DNA of 64,000 nt, from the NCBI RefSeq assembly GCF_003574655.1, contig NZ_QNUM01000011.1, positions 16,786-80,785 on the forward strand, written 5' to 3'. The stretch is from Cohaesibacter haloalkalitolerans (GTDB lineage: Bacteria; Pseudomonadota; Alphaproteobacteria; Rhizobiales; Cohaesibacteraceae). Below the pieces are notes generated by a model. The model was given only the letters and a program-made list of their open reading frames with translations. It made no database searches and was not told where the DNA came from. Shown one piece after another: positions 15,438-26,159 of the stretch. Each line of letters opens with the position of its first letter. The first letter of the stretch is position 1. Made by a program: the position numbers and the translations under genes.

Positions 15438-18400
15438 TTGAGAATAATCGATAATATTACGAATTTGCTCGGAGAAGATATTAAGGAAAACCTTGATCAA
15501 ACGAGCAAGCTCTCTGTTGCTGCCGCTGTTTTTTCAATATACGCTTTTGAAGTTTTCAAGGGGCAATTGGAAGAAATCGAAGAATTTAGGTTCATATTCA
15601 CTACACCTTCGTTTATTCCGAATGGTTCTGTCGACAAATTGCACAAAGAAAAAAGGCAGTTTTTCATCCCTGGTGAAGCTAAGCCTATTGGCGTTGCTGG
15701 TGGGGAGTTTGAAATACAGCTGCGGAACAAGATGACGCAGAGAGCTGTTGCCAGAGAATGTGCAGCATGGATTCGAAAGAAAGCTAAATTCAAGACCAAC
15801 GCTACCAACTCACCTATGCAACAGTTTGCCCATGTTGGAAATGAGAATGGCGCAACCGCATACATGCCAATATCGGGTTTCACTTCCGTAGATCTCGGAT
15901 ATCAGCGTGGTGACGCGATGTCGAACCTGACACAGGCTATGGATGAGCCGGAATTTACCAAAACATATCTGGGGCTTTTTGATCAACTCTGGAACGATGA
16001 TCACAAGCTTCGTGATGTAACGAGCCAAGTTCTGGATCATATCGAAACCGTGTATCAGGAAAACAGCCCCGAGCGGATTTATTTCGTGATCCTATATAAC
16101 CTGTTTTCCGAGTTTTTGTCAGAAGTCGATGAAGACGTTCTTCCTAACGAAAGAACCGGTTATCAAGAAAGCCTTGTTTGGAAAAAGCTATTTAATTACC
16201 AGAGAGATGCAGCTGTCGGGATAATAAATAAGCTTGAAGCGTATAATGGTTGTATTCTTGCCGACAGTGTGGGCCTTGGAAAAACGTTCACAGCTTTGGC
16301 AGTGATTAAATATTATGAGTTGAGAAACAAAGACGTTCTTGTTCTCTGTCCGAAGAAGCTTGCAGACAATTGGCGTAACTACAACGCGAATTTGACAACC
16401 AATATCTTTTCAAAAGACCGTTTTCGATATGATGTTCTTTGTCATACGGATCTTTCCCGCACATCCGGAGAATCTTTCGGCATTCGCCTGGATCGGATCA
16501 ATTGGGGCAATTATGACCTTGTTGTGATTGATGAATCTCACAATTTTAGGAATAACGACGTCTACAAGGATCGTGAAACTCGATATCAGCGGCTTATGAA
16601 CAAGGTCATTCGGTCCGGTGTCAAAACCAAGGTTCTCATGCTTTCGGCCACACCGGTCAACAACCGCTTCACAGATCTTCGCAACCAGCTAGCCCTTGCC
16701 TATGAAGGTCATTCAGATGATCTGAGCAAGAATTTGCGGACGAAAACGAGCGTTGAAGAGATTTTCCGCCGAGCCCAAACAGCATTCAATGCTTGGTCCG
16801 AGCTGCCGCCGGCAGAAAGAACAGCTGCCACCATCCTCAAAAGGCTTGATTTCGATTTCTTTGAGTTGCTCGATGCAGTCACAATTGCTCGGTCTCGCAA
16901 ACATATCGAAACCTTCTATGACACTGCCGACATTGGGAAGTTTCCAACACGCAGGAAACCTCTGTCCCATCAGCTTCCTATCACGAAACGCGATGACGTA
17001 GTGAGTTTCAACGAAATATACAGCCAGCTGAGCATGCTGAAGATGGCTGTATACGCTCCAGTCAATTATATCTATCCGAGCCGGGTGAAAAAGTACGAAG
17101 ATCTTTACGACACCAAGACAGAAGGAGGCAAAGGAACCCTCCGGCAGGCTGACCGCGAAAGAAGCCTTCAAGCTCTCATGACGACGAATTTGTTGAAGCG
17201 CCTTGAGAGTTCTGTACATGCCTTTCGAATGACGCTTGCTGCTCTTTCCAGCAATATTTCCAATACGCTCGACTCGATCAAACGATTTGAACAATTTGGT
17301 GCGTCTGATAGTGAATTTGACTTGGTTGTCGATGAGGACCTTGCTGAAGAGGATGATGATCTTTCAGGCTTCTCCGTTGGCAAAAGCGTCAAAATCGCCC
17401 TAGCCGATATGGACATACAGGCATGGAAACAGGAGCTGGTAGCTGATCAGGCAATAATCGACGGCTTGATTGACGAGATGCAGAAAGTGAAGCCCGCAGA
17501 TGACGCTAAGCTGCAGCATTTGATGGCGGAAATTTCCGACAAGATGGCGCACCCCATCAATCCTGGCAATCGCAAGGTCATTGTCTTTACCGCGTTTGCA
17601 GATACAGCAAACTATCTTTACAGCCAGCTCGCCCCACATTTTGCAAAATCGGATAACGCTCAAACCGGATTAGTGACAGGCTCTGGCAACCCGAAGACAA
17701 CCTTGAGCAAGCCTTATGATTTCCAGTCTGTTTTGACCCTCTTCTCGCCCATTGCGAAGGAGAAGGACAAGATCTTACCGAATGAGACAGCGGTTCTCGA
17801 CATACTGATTGCGACTGACTGTATTTCCGAAGGCCAGAACTTGCAGGATTGCGACTACCTCATCAACTATGACATTCACTGGAACCCGGTTCGGATCGTA
17901 CAGCGGTTCGGGCGAATAGATCGAATTGGATCGCCCAACACATCCATTCAGCTTTCCAACTATTGGCCGGATATTTCACTCGACGAATATATCAATCTCA
18001 AGGAGCGGGTTGAAAACAGGATGCACATTGTCGATGTGACGGGCACAGGCGAAGACAATGTCTTAACTGCGAAGAGTTCAGAGACCGCCTACCGCAAGGA
18101 ACAGCTACAGCGCCTTCAGAATGAGGTTATTGAACTTGAAGACGTCAAAACAGGTATTTCCATCACTGATCTCGGGTTGAATGACTTCCGAATGGATCTG
18201 CTCAATTACATCAAGGAAAATGGAGAGCTGGGAGCCGTCCCGAACGGACTGCACGCTGTTGTCCCCTCCGATGCTGATATTGGTCTGGTGCATGGTGTCA
18301 TTTTTGCGCTGCGCAACATCCACGACACAGTGAATATAAACCAGCAAAACCGCCTTCATCCTTATTACCTGGTCTACATTTCCGATGATGGAGACGTCAT

Positions 18401-18698
18401 CGTGGATCAGACGCAGGTGAAACGGTTGCTCGATCTTGTTCGCACCAGTTGCAAATCCAATTCTGTTCCGATCGAGACACTCTGTGACGCCTTCAATAAA
18501 GAAACCAAAGACGGTCGTCAGATGGAGAAATATTCAGCTCTGTTGAATGAAGCGATCCGTTCGATGATCGAGATTAAAGAAGAGCGAGATATAGACAGTC
18601 TCTTTGCCGGTGGCCATACGACGGCTTTGACACACACGATTGCTGGTCTTGAAGATTTCGAGTTGATCGCCTTCATCGTCGTGAGGGATCCGGCATGA
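15438..18698 (+). CDS. SNF2-like superfamily 2 helicase of an expanded type III restriction locus
   Basis: I chose a TTG start at 15438 because GAGG lies six bases upstream and the next residues (RIIDNITNLLGEDI) match how the family usually begins; TTG codons at 15426 and 15432 are alternatives, and no ATG is available. The 1086-residue protein has an N-terminal PLD-like segment (about 1-100), Walker A in ADSVGLGKTFTALA (about 275), DESH (about 364), a motif III SATPVNN and a motif VI QRFGRIDRIG (about 822). These are hallmarks of SNF2/HepA-type translocases. Its stop overlaps the DUF4391 start (ATGA), and the Mod and Res genes follow. It probably translocates on DNA as part of that complex; its exact role is unknown. 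Confidence 0.8.
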   Translation: MRIIDNITNLLGEDIKENLDQTSKLSVAAAVFSIYAFEVFKGQLEEIEEFRFIFTTPSFIPNGSVDKLHKEKRQFFIPGEAKPIGVAGGEFEIQLRNKMTQRAVARECAAWIRKKAKFKTNATNSPMQQFAHVGNENGATAYMPISGFTSVDLGYQRGDAMSNLTQAMDEPEFTKTYLGLFDQLWNDDHKLRDVTSQVLDHIETVYQENSPERIYFVILYNLFSEFLSEVDEDVLPNERTGYQESLVWKKLFNYQRDAAVGIINKLEAYNGCILADSVGLGKTFTALAVIKYYELRNKDVLVLCPKKLADNWRNYNANLTTNIFSKDRFRYDVLCHTDLSRTSGESFGIRLDRINWGNYDLVVIDESHNFRNNDVYKDRETRYQRLMNKVIRSGVKTKVLMLSATPVNNRFTDLRNQLALAYEGHSDDLSKNLRTKTSVEEIFRRAQTAFNAWSELPPAERTAATILKRLDFDFFELLDAVTIARSRKHIETFYDTADIGKFPTRRKPLSHQLPITKRDDVVSFNEIYSQLSMLKMAVYAPVNYIYPSRVKKYEDLYDTKTEGGKGTLRQADRERSLQALMTTNLLKRLESSVHAFRMTLAALSSNISNTLDSIKRFEQFGASDSEFDLVVDEDLAEEDDDLSGFSVGKSVKIALADMDIQAWKQELVADQAIIDGLIDEMQKVKPADDAKLQHLMAEISDKMAHPINPGNRKVIVFTAFADTANYLYSQLAPHFAKSDNAQTGLVTGSGNPKTTLSKPYDFQSVLTLFSPIAKEKDKILPNETAVLDILIATDCISEGQNLQDCDYLINYDIHWNPVRIVQRFGRIDRIGSPNTSIQLSNYWPDISLDEYINLKERVENRMHIVDVTGTGEDNVLTAKSSETAYRKEQLQRLQNEVIELEDVKTGISITDLGLNDFRMDLLNYIKENGELGAVPNGLHAVVPSDADIGLVHGVIFALRNIHDTVNINQQNRLHPYYLVYISDDGDVIVDQTQVKRLLDLVRTSCKSNSVPIETLCDAFNKETKDGRQMEKYSALLNEAIRSMIEIKEERDIDSLFAGGHTTALTHTIAGLEDFELIAFIVVRDPA

Positions 18699-19363
18699 GT
18701 GCTCTCTTTCGCTATCCTGATCAGGCAAGGCTGAAGCGGATTGTGCCCAAGTCGCGCGTCTATGAAGCGGTTGGGGCCAGCACGGCGCTCAAGGAGCGTT
18801 TCGTGCGTGAGCTCGATCAGATCACATGGGCCTATAAGCTGGCTCCTGAAACCATCAATTTGCCCGCCACCAAACAGGTCCCGGAACTTCAGGTGTTTCT
18901 GCTGACGCTTAAGGCACCTCAGCTTCACGACGATATCTTGCGTGCAGTGGATAGGGCGATCCCTTTCCCATTGGTTTTCGAGCTCTCTTATGAGGGACAG
19001 ATACAGGTTGCTGCGGCGAGAAAGCGTCCATCCGAGGCCGACAGCTCCAAATGGGTGCTGGGGGACTATCTGAGGACAGGCTGGTTCCCCGAGGAAAGCG
19101 AGCGAACAACTTTGCCGGTGTCGTTGAATCTTGGCGGGCTTTATGAGCAGATTTTGACAGCATTGATCCCGATCGCTCCGGCTAAGAATGAGGATTTCGA
19201 GGCAAGGCTCGCGAGGCTTGAGGTAATGCAGGCAAAAGAACGCGAGATCAACCAATTGAAATCAAAGTTGAAACGTGAAACGCAATTCAATATCAAGATG
19301 ACATTGCATGGCGAGCTGCAGGAAGCGCAAGCTGCTTATGACTATTTGAAAAAGCCGGAATAA
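18695..19363 (+). CDS. DUF4391 protein
   Basis: The 222-residue protein matches the DUF4391 family I know beside SNF2-like helicases and type III methyltransferases: it begins SALFRYPDQARLKRIVPKSR, has a middle segment LRAVDRAIPFPLVFEL, and ends in a coiled-coil-like helix (residues 165-215, rich in E, K and L). There is no catalytic motif. The start overlaps the helicase stop by four bases, so the two are coupled. It probably acts as a structural or adaptor subunit between the helicase and the Mod/Res proteins; this is inferred from constant gene order. Confidence 0.75.
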   Translation: MSALFRYPDQARLKRIVPKSRVYEAVGASTALKERFVRELDQITWAYKLAPETINLPATKQVPELQVFLLTLKAPQLHDDILRAVDRAIPFPLVFELSYEGQIQVAAARKRPSEADSSKWVLGDYLRTGWFPEESERTTLPVSLNLGGLYEQILTALIPIAPAKNEDFEARLARLEVMQAKEREINQLKSKLKRETQFNIKMTLHGELQEAQAAYDYLKKPE

Positions 19364-19424
19364 CACGTCAAATGACGATGTGATGCAGGCTTGGGGCCTT
19401 GAGTGAATGGCCAAAGGGAAGATC

Positions 19425-21305
19425 ATGACTGACGAAATCGAGACGCTGAAGATGCATAGCCCAGACCTGACGCAGGACAATATTGCCAAGATCAGGACGC
19501 TCTTTCCGGGCTGCGTCACCGAGGCTCGCGGTGAAGATGGCAAACTCTCGCTCAAGGTCGATTTCGATCAGCTGAGACAGGAACTCTCGGACAGCATCGT
19601 TGAAGGCCCGCAGGAAAGGTATCACCTCGATTGGCCTGGCAAACGAGAAGCTTTGATTACGGCAAATGCACCAATCGCCAAGACGCTGCGCCCATGTCGC
19701 GAAGAGAGCGTTGATTTCGATACAACGAAAAACCTGTTCATCGAAGGCGACAACCTCGAAGCGCTGAAGCTGCTGCAAGAGACGTATCTCGGTAAGGTCA
19801 AGCTGATCTATATTGACCCTCCCTATAATACAGGTAATGATTTTATTTATCACGACAAATTCGTCGAAAGTGGAAGTTTTTACTTGAATAAAACAAATCA
19901 AATTGATTTTGAAGAAAATAAATTAGTTTCAAATCCATTATCTGATGGGAGATATCATTCGAATTGGCTCAATATGATGTTTCCTAGATTGATTGTTTCA
20001 AGAAATTTGCTTTGTGATGGAGGGGTAATACTAATTAGCTGCGATGATGTCGAATGCCACAATATTCGAAAGATTTGTGACGAAATATTTGGAGTGTCAA
20101 ATTTCATTGCCCAATTTGTTTGGAAGGCAAGGCAATTTACTGATACGAGAGCGAAAACAAATGTTTCGACAGATCATGAATACATTGTCGCTTATTCTAA
20201 GAGCGGAGACACTACTCTTCATGGGGTCAAGCGAGACGAAAATAAATTTGCAAATCCTGACAGCGATCCCAGGGGGCCGTGGATGAGCCGCAGCATCCTA
20301 GGACTAGCAACCCAGAGCCAACGACCAAACCTTCATTATGATATCGTGGAGCCTCTGACTTCGCGTGTTTTTCCTCCTAGTCCGGCATCGGGATGGAGGT
20401 ATTCAAAAGAAAAAATGGATAGCCTAATTAAAGAAGGATGTATCATATTTCCGAAAAAAGATGACGGTAGGCCAAGAGAGAAAAAATTCCGTAAAGACAT
20501 GACATCCGAAATGATCGCCTTTCGATCTGTAATTGATGACGTGTTTACTGCTGACGGAACAAAAGACCTCAGAGACTTGTTTTCTGATGATGTTTTTCCG
20601 TTTCCTAAGCCGGTCAAACTTATTCGAAGTTTAATCGAACAAGTTGCTGACGAACCAGAGGATATTATCCTCGATTTCTTTGCTGGATCTGGAACTACGG
20701 CTAATGCAACGATTGATTTAAGCGCTATTGATGGTATAAATCGCCATGTTATATCAATTCAACTTCCAGAAAAAATTTCTGAAGGAGAAGCTTCCGATAA
20801 ATTCGGATTTAAGAGTATAGCTGATCTGTCAAAGGAACGCATTCGCCGCGCAGGCGAAAAAATCCTTGAAGGTGAGAGCCACCCTGATTGGAACAAGGAT
20901 GTTGGCTTCCGCGTGCTCAAGATCGATAGTTCCAATATGGCGGACACCTTCTATACGCCTGACCAAACCGCGCAAGGCAATCTTCTTGCCAGCATTGATA
21001 ATATCAAGTTAGACCGCACACCGGAAGATCTGCTGTTCCAGGTGCTGATCGATTGGGGCGTTGATCTGACCTATCCCATCACTCGAGAGACACTCGACGG
21101 CAAAACCGTTTTCAGCGTCGCTGGCACCGCTCTGATGGCCTGTTTCGACAATGGTGTCGATGAAGCGTTGGTGAAAAAGCTGGCGGAACGAAAGCCAATG
21201 CGCATTGTCTTCAAGGATACCGGCTTCAAGGATGACGCGACCAAGATTAATGTTCGACAGATCTTCAAGGCTCTTTCGCCAGACACTGAAGTGAAGGCGA
21301 TTTGA
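19425..21305 (+). CDS. Type III DNA-methyltransferase (Mod), N6-adenine class
   Basis: I chose the ATG at 19425 ([15 protein letters not shown]) because AAGGGAAG precedes it; an ATG at 19407 has no such site. The 626-residue enzyme has the catalytic DPPY motif ([11 protein letters not shown], about residue 130) before the SAM-binding FAGSGTT motif (about 420), the beta-class order of adenine methyltransferases. Together with Res it would recognise and methylate an asymmetric site. The middle of the gene (about 19830-20830), which carries the target-recognition domain, is much more AT-rich than both ends, a sign that the specificity segment was replaced by recombination. One base separates its stop from the Res start. 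Confidence 0.92.
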   Translation: MTDEIETLKMHSPDLTQDNIAKIRTLFPGCVTEARGEDGKLSLKVDFDQLRQELSDSIVEGPQERYHLDWPGKREALITANAPIAKTLRPCREESVDFDTTKNLFIEGDNLEALKLLQETYLGKVKLIYIDPPYNTGNDFIYHDKFVESGSFYLNKTNQIDFEENKLVSNPLSDGRYHSNWLNMMFPRLIVSRNLLCDGGVILISCDDVECHNIRKICDEIFGVSNFIAQFVWKARQFTDTRAKTNVSTDHEYIVAYSKSGDTTLHGVKRDENKFANPDSDPRGPWMSRSILGLATQSQRPNLHYDIVEPLTSRVFPPSPASGWRYSKEKMDSLIKEGCIIFPKKDDGRPREKKFRKDMTSEMIAFRSVIDDVFTADGTKDLRDLFSDDVFPFPKPVKLIRSLIEQVADEPEDIILDFFAGSGTTANATIDLSAIDGINRHVISIQLPEKISEGEASDKFGFKSIADLSKERIRRAGEKILEGESHPDWNKDVGFRVLKIDSSNMADTFYTPDQTAQGNLLASIDNIKLDRTPEDLLFQVLIDWGVDLTYPITRETLDGKTVFSVAGTALMACFDNGVDEALVKKLAERKPMRIVFKDTGFKDDATKINVRQIFKALSPDTEVKAI

Positions 21306-21306
21306 G

Positions 21307-24300
21307 ATGAAGATCAAGTTCAAATCGCAACCCTATCAGCTTCAGGCCGTTGATGCTGTTGTGGACTGTTTCAAAGGACAGCCTCGTCAGGACTATCTGA
21401 AATACACCATCGACCCCGGCGTGAGGAAACAGTACCGCACGGCGGAAGACGGCTTTGGAAATGCGGATATTCAACTGCCTAAAGATGCTCTGTTGAACAA
21501 TATCGCTGCCGTTCAGCGCGGTGCCATGCTGCCTCAATCCGAGACGCTCACCCATTACGTCGATAACAACGGCAAAAAGAAGCCAGCCACCTATAAACCC
21601 GGTGCTAAACTCAATCTCGATGTTGAAATGGAGACCGGCACCGGCAAGACATATGTCTATATCCGAACCATGTTTGAATTGCATAAGCGCTATGGCTGGT
21701 CGAAATTCATCATCATGGTACCAAGCATCGCCATTCGGGAAGGTGTGGCCAAGTCACTGCAGATGACCGCCGAACATTTTCAGCAGGAATATGGCAAGAA
21801 GATCCGGGCGTTCGTCTACAATTCCAAGCGTCTACATGAGTTGGAGAGTTTTTCGTCCGATGCCGGCATCAATGTGATGGTGATCAACGTTCAAGCCTTC
21901 AATGCGACGGGTGCAGACAACCGACGCATTTATGATGAGCTTGATGACTTCCAGTCTCGCAAACCGATCGACGTGATCGCCAAGAACCGCCCGATCCTCA
22001 TTATCGACGAACCCCAGAAGATGGAAGGCCCTGCCACGCAGAAGGCCTTGCCGCAATTCAATCCTCTATTCATCCTGCGGTATTCTGCTACCCACAAGAC
22101 CATCCATAACAAGGTTCACCGGCTAGATGCGGTGGACGCATTCAATCAGAAACTTGTCAAGAAAATCGAAGTCCGAGGGATTGAGACCAAAGGTCTGAGC
22201 GGCACGAACGCCTATCTCTATCTGGAAGGGATCGAGATCTCAAAGACAGCGCCCATTGCACGCGTTGAACTGGAAGTAAAAACAGGCAGCGGAATCAAAC
22301 GCGTCCTGCGCAAGCTGGAAAAGGGGCGTGACCTGCTCGATGTTTCCAAGGGGCTGGAGCAATATCGAGGCTTTGTTGTCAGCGAGATCGATGCTCGGGA
22401 TGACACCATTCATTTCACCAACGGAGAGATCCTGTCGGCTGGTCAGGCAACGGGTGACGTTACCGAGCGGGACGTCCGCCGTATTCAGATCCGAGAGACT
22501 ATCTCTGCCCACCTGAAACGAGAGCAGGTGCTTTTCGATAAAGGCATTAAAGTCCTCTCTCTCTTCTTCATCGATGAAGTGGTCAAATACCGCGACTATG
22601 GCCAATCCGATGAAAAAGGGGAATATGCGCGTGTGTTCGAGGAAGAGTATGAGAACGCCAAGAATGACTTTCTGGGCGAGCTTCCTCTTGAGAATGAAGA
22701 CTATCGAAAGTATCTGGCCGGAATAGATGGAGCCAAGACCCACAGGGGGTATTTCTCGATCGACAAGAAAGGTCACATGACAGATCCGAAAGCTGCTGCG
22801 CGTGGTGAGCTTCAGGGTCAGTCTACCGAACCGAGCGATTATGATCTTATTCTGAAAGACAAAGAGCGCTTGTTGTCCTTTGAGGAGGCAACGCGGTTCA
22901 TCTTCTCGCACTCGGCCCTGCGAGAAGGTTGGGACAACCCCAACGTATTTGTGATGTGCATGCTGAAGCACAACGAGAGCCAGAACACGATTTCACGGCG
23001 CCAGGAAGTGGGAAGAGGCCTGAGAATTTCTGTCAACAGGAACGGCGATCGGATGGATGCCGCTGCCACTGTTCACAACATAAACATTCTGACGGTCGTT
23101 GCGAGCGAAAGCTATAAAGGCTTTGTTGATGGCCTTCAGCAGGAAATCGTCGAGAACCTGTCAGAACGTCCACGGTTTGCCAATGCCGAATATTTCGAAG
23201 GCAAGACTTTGAAAAACGAGACTTCCGAGTTGGTGGTCGATAAGGCACTTGCAGGTAAACTCGAGTTTTATCTCATCAAGAACGGCTATGTAGACGAAGA
23301 ACGTCACATCACGGATCTCTACCACGAGGCAAGAAAGGGCAGCACGCTCGCCGAACTACCTGAAGCATTCGCTGGACATGAAGAAGATGCCCTTGCTCTT
23401 ATCGATACAGTCTTCAATGGCAAGTCTGTGTCCGACATGTTCAATAACGGCAGAGCACCCAAGAAGAACCCATTGAATGCGAATTTCCAAAAGAAGGAAT
23501 TCCAAGAGCTCTGGAGCCGTATTAAGCGCAAAGCTGTCTACCAGGTCGATTTTGACACCGCTGTTCTTGTAAAAAGTTGCATCGCGAGCCTTGAAAAGAA
23601 TCTCAGGGTGTCCCCGCTTCAATATCTTGTAACAGAAGGCGCACTGACGGATGACGTAACTAATGACGCCTTGCGTTCGGGTACGGCCTTCAAACAGGGC
23701 AAAATCCGCTCTGAGCAGGGGCAAAGTGTTCATTCCCGCGTTAGTTATGACATTTTGGGAAACATTTCCGAAAATACAGATCTGACCCGAAAGACTGTTG
23801 CTGCTATTTTGGCTGGTATTCAAACTGCCATATTTGATCAGTTTGCCGTTAATCCCGAGCAGTTCATTGCAGACGCTTCCCACCTGATCAATGAACAAAA
23901 GGCAGGCGCAATCATTGAACAGCTCACTTATAACGCCATCGAAGACGCCTACGAATCAACGATATTCACGGCAGGTGAGACGGGGAACGATTTCAAGAAA
24001 GCGACAGAAAAGCTCAATAATCATGTCTATGATTATGTCATTGCAGATTCAGACGTTGAGAAGAAGTTCGCTAGAGACCTTGATACCAGCAGCGAAGTCG
24101 TCGTCTATTCGAAGCTTCCAAAGGGCTTTTTGATCCCGACACCAGTCGGTGACTATAACCCCGATTGGGCTATCGCTTTCAAACGTGGTGATGTCAAACA
24201 CCTGTATTTTGTTGCGGAGACCAAATCTGAGCATCCCTCTATGAAAATGAGAGAGATCGAAAAGGCAAAAATTGAATGTGCGAGGAAATTCTTCAAAGAA

Positions 24301-24390
24301 ATCAGAGAGTGTATTGAGACCGACAAGGTTTGCTACGATGTCGCTACAAGCTATGCCGATTTAATCAGTCTTGTTAAATCAGCAGCGTGA
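21307..24390 (+). CDS. Type III restriction enzyme subunit (Res)
   Basis: The 1027-residue protein has Walker [13 protein letters not shown] (about residue 110), a DEPQ box (about 233), [13 protein letters not shown], motif [13 protein letters not shown] and a C-terminal nuclease segment with [11 protein letters not shown] and VAETKSE (about 945-985), a PD-(D/E)xK site. These are the expected parts of a type III Res subunit that translocates and cuts when two head-to-head unmethylated sites are found with Mod. It follows Mod after a single base. No frameshift is visible, so the enzyme should be active. The four genes helicase, DUF4391, Mod and Res form one operon. Confidence 0.92.
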   Translation: MKIKFKSQPYQLQAVDAVVDCFKGQPRQDYLKYTIDPGVRKQYRTAEDGFGNADIQLPKDALLNNIAAVQRGAMLPQSETLTHYVDNNGKKKPATYKPGAKLNLDVEMETGTGKTYVYIRTMFELHKRYGWSKFIIMVPSIAIREGVAKSLQMTAEHFQQEYGKKIRAFVYNSKRLHELESFSSDAGINVMVINVQAFNATGADNRRIYDELDDFQSRKPIDVIAKNRPILIIDEPQKMEGPATQKALPQFNPLFILRYSATHKTIHNKVHRLDAVDAFNQKLVKKIEVRGIETKGLSGTNAYLYLEGIEISKTAPIARVELEVKTGSGIKRVLRKLEKGRDLLDVSKGLEQYRGFVVSEIDARDDTIHFTNGEILSAGQATGDVTERDVRRIQIRETISAHLKREQVLFDKGIKVLSLFFIDEVVKYRDYGQSDEKGEYARVFEEEYENAKNDFLGELPLENEDYRKYLAGIDGAKTHRGYFSIDKKGHMTDPKAAARGELQGQSTEPSDYDLILKDKERLLSFEEATRFIFSHSALREGWDNPNVFVMCMLKHNESQNTISRRQEVGRGLRISVNRNGDRMDAAATVHNINILTVVASESYKGFVDGLQQEIVENLSERPRFANAEYFEGKTLKNETSELVVDKALAGKLEFYLIKNGYVDEERHITDLYHEARKGSTLAELPEAFAGHEEDALALIDTVFNGKSVSDMFNNGRAPKKNPLNANFQKKEFQELWSRIKRKAVYQVDFDTAVLVKSCIASLEKNLRVSPLQYLVTEGALTDDVTNDALRSGTAFKQGKIRSEQGQSVHSRVSYDILGNISENTDLTRKTVAAILAGIQTAIFDQFAVNPEQFIADASHLINEQKAGAIIEQLTYNAIEDAYESTIFTAGETGNDFKKATEKLNNHVYDYVIADSDVEKKFARDLDTSSEVVVYSKLPKGFLIPTPVGDYNPDWAIAFKRGDVKHLYFVAETKSEHPSMKMREIEKAKIECARKFFKEIRECIETDKVCYDVATSYADLISLVKSAA

Positions 24391-24469
24391 TGACTGGTGG
24401 TGGCTTTTCGTGGTGGTTTGAATTCAACTAGATGTGTCTTTTTAGCATGAAGGCATAAATACGGAAGGC

Positions 24470-24491
24470 TGACAGCTGCCGGTGAGATTTT
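24470..24491 (+). repeat. Degenerate copy of the nearby palindrome's half
   Basis: TGACAGCTGCCGGTGAGATT matches the corresponding part of the perfect palindrome 50 bases downstream at 16 of 22 positions (24470-24491 against 24520-24541). Two related sites 50 bases apart, about five helical turns, look like a protein-binding array. Confidence 0.45.
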
Positions 24492-24507
24492 GGCAAATCT
24501 GAGCACT

Positions 24508-24543
24508 TTTTTATCTCATTGACAGCTGTCAATGAGATAAAAA
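24508..24543. promoter_or_regulatory. Perfect 36-bp palindrome, candidate protein-binding site
   Basis: The two 18-base halves are exact reverse complements centred on GACAG/CTGTC. In both directions the hairpin begins with T and ends with A, so it lacks the 3' U-run of an intrinsic terminator. It lies between the convergent res gene and the RepB-like gene. A parS-like or operator site for the adjacent RepB-like protein is a natural idea, but this is inferred only from position. Confidence 0.6.
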
Positions 24544-24632
24544 TCTTCTTGCTGAGGACGTCAGGAAGAGGGGCGTCTGGTCTTCAGCTATTCTTTGCAT
24601 GGACTACTTCCTGTAAACGCTGATCTCCGCTG

Positions 24633-26159
24633 TCACTGTATGTTTGGCTTAGCATGAACGATGCCTTCGGTATCATGCCATTCAGGTTCCCTTTTGAAAG
24701 TCTCATAGAGTTCAGGCAATTTCCTCGCGACAAATTCTGCAAATGCTCGATCGGGCATTTGGATATCCGAGCGTATGGCTTTGTGGGTCAAGGTGGCAAG
24801 CTTGGTGTTGCCCGACATCACGGTAGTGGGGATTGGAAGAGCGGGTTTCGCTTCGATCTCTTTGATAAGATGCGAAAACCGCTCATCTGATGAAGCAATG
24901 TCCGAGAAGGATTTGCCTTCGATTATTTGTCTTGCATTATCGAGATTTTCTGGCTGCGCCAGTAGATCAGCCAAATTCTGCCAGCGAGGGCGCCCAATTT
25001 TGGGTGCACAGCCGACTCTTTCAATTATGTCATTAGGGATTTTCTCGCTGATGACCTTCAGTCGCGAGGCTTCTGTTGTGTCGACTGACAGAGCAGACAT
25101 GACCCGGGCATTAGCCTGTTCGTATTTGGGGACCATTTTGAATAGATGTCCGGCAAGGCGGACCTTTTCTATATAGGTCGCGTCTCTCCGGTAGCTGTTC
25201 TCTCTGCCTTGCTCCATCAGAAGATCGATGTCATCGAGGTCTTTGACAATGCCCTTTATGTATGTCTCGGCCATGCCTCTGGCTGCCATCAGGCGTCTGG
25301 TACCGCTCACCACTTGGTATCGTTCGCTGACTTCCGGATGGGGCCTGACGATGATCGGTACATCCTGACCGTCGTTCTCCATGGACTTGCTCAGTCCTTC
25401 GATCTCATTGATGTTAGAGTCATCTTCTAGGCGATGAGGAAATGGCGAGGGGTCGATCTTGGATGTCGGAATATTGATGACTTTGCCGCCGAAAATTTCC
25501 GAGCTGTATCTGTCGGCTTCAGAACGCTTCAAATCTTCCCGCGTATCGTCGGTGTGTTGCGTCGGAAGGGAAGCCTTGCTCGCCTTGCGCAACAGGGCCG
25601 CCATCCGAATGAAGAGCCTCTTTTGCGGCTCCAGAAGGCTTTCATTATTGGCAAGCTCCGAAAGCCCATTTCCGAGAACTAAAGCGCTCCCATCCAGAAA
25701 TGGTGCCAATTGCAATAGAAGGTCTGGATACCGGCTTTTGAGCAATCTTGCGGAGACCAACGCTTCATGAATTGCATGAGTATTCTTCGAATTTCCATGG
25801 AGGATAAGGGTAGCAACCAAGATTACGGCAGACAGCTTCTCTCCGGCTTCCTCACAACTCTGCGGATGGCTGGGGTCATTGCTTTCGCACTTATCGGTCA
25901 TCACATCTTGGCAAAGCAATGCAGCAAACGGCGCTTTGGTTAATTCAATGTTTGCGAGAGTTTCCTTACTCCTGATGTCAGTCCCCTGCTGAGTATCGAT
26001 ATCGGAAGTAACTTTTTCCAAAACCTCCTCTGCACACTGCAGCCAATCGGTTTCTTGCAATGGAAATGCAGCCAACTGGCGTTGAGCTATTCTTTTAAGA
26101 GGTGCGAGGTCGTCGGTATTTACAGTGCCGAATAATGGATGCTGCTTTTTGCCTGTCAT
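24633..26159 (-). CDS. RepB/ParB-like DNA-binding protein with a novel N-terminal half
   Basis: Residues 225-400 of 508 match the ParB core of repABC plasmid RepB proteins: VINIPTSKIDPSPFPHR, DGQDVPIIVRPHP, YQVVSGTRRLMAARGM, QGRENSYRRD near 318-326 (box II), a helix-turn-helix region, and CAPKIGRPRW. In ParB proteins the R-rich box II binds CTP. The first 220 residues are not like RepB; they are helical, have no recognised family, and contain several cysteines. No RepA/ParA ATPase or RepC is nearby, so it is unlikely to segregate a replicon alone. It may be a chromosomal relic of a plasmid, a regulator, or a clamp-type accessory of the defence block. Confidence 0.75.
   Translation of the reverse strand: MTGKKQHPLFGTVNTDDLAPLKRIAQRQLAAFPLQETDWLQCAEEVLEKVTSDIDTQQGTDIRSKETLANIELTKAPFAALLCQDVMTDKCESNDPSHPQSCEEAGEKLSAVILVATLILHGNSKNTHAIHEALVSARLLKSRYPDLLLQLAPFLDGSALVLGNGLSELANNESLLEPQKRLFIRMAALLRKASKASLPTQHTDDTREDLKRSEADRYSSEIFGGKVINIPTSKIDPSPFPHRLEDDSNINEIEGLSKSMENDGQDVPIIVRPHPEVSERYQVVSGTRRLMAARGMAETYIKGIVKDLDDIDLLMEQGRENSYRRDATYIEKVRLAGHLFKMVPKYEQANARVMSALSVDTTEASRLKVISEKIPNDIIERVGCAPKIGRPRWQNLADLLAQPENLDNARQIIEGKSFSDIASSDERFSHLIKEIEAKPALPIPTTVMSGNTKLATLTHKAIRSDIQMPDRAFAEFVARKLPELYETFKREPEWHDTEGIVHAKPNIQ

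Noticed and set aside
24508..24543. Palindrome as an intrinsic terminator for the res operon
   Set aside because: The T-run is on the 5' side and the A-run on the 3' side in both directions, the opposite of an intrinsic terminator.
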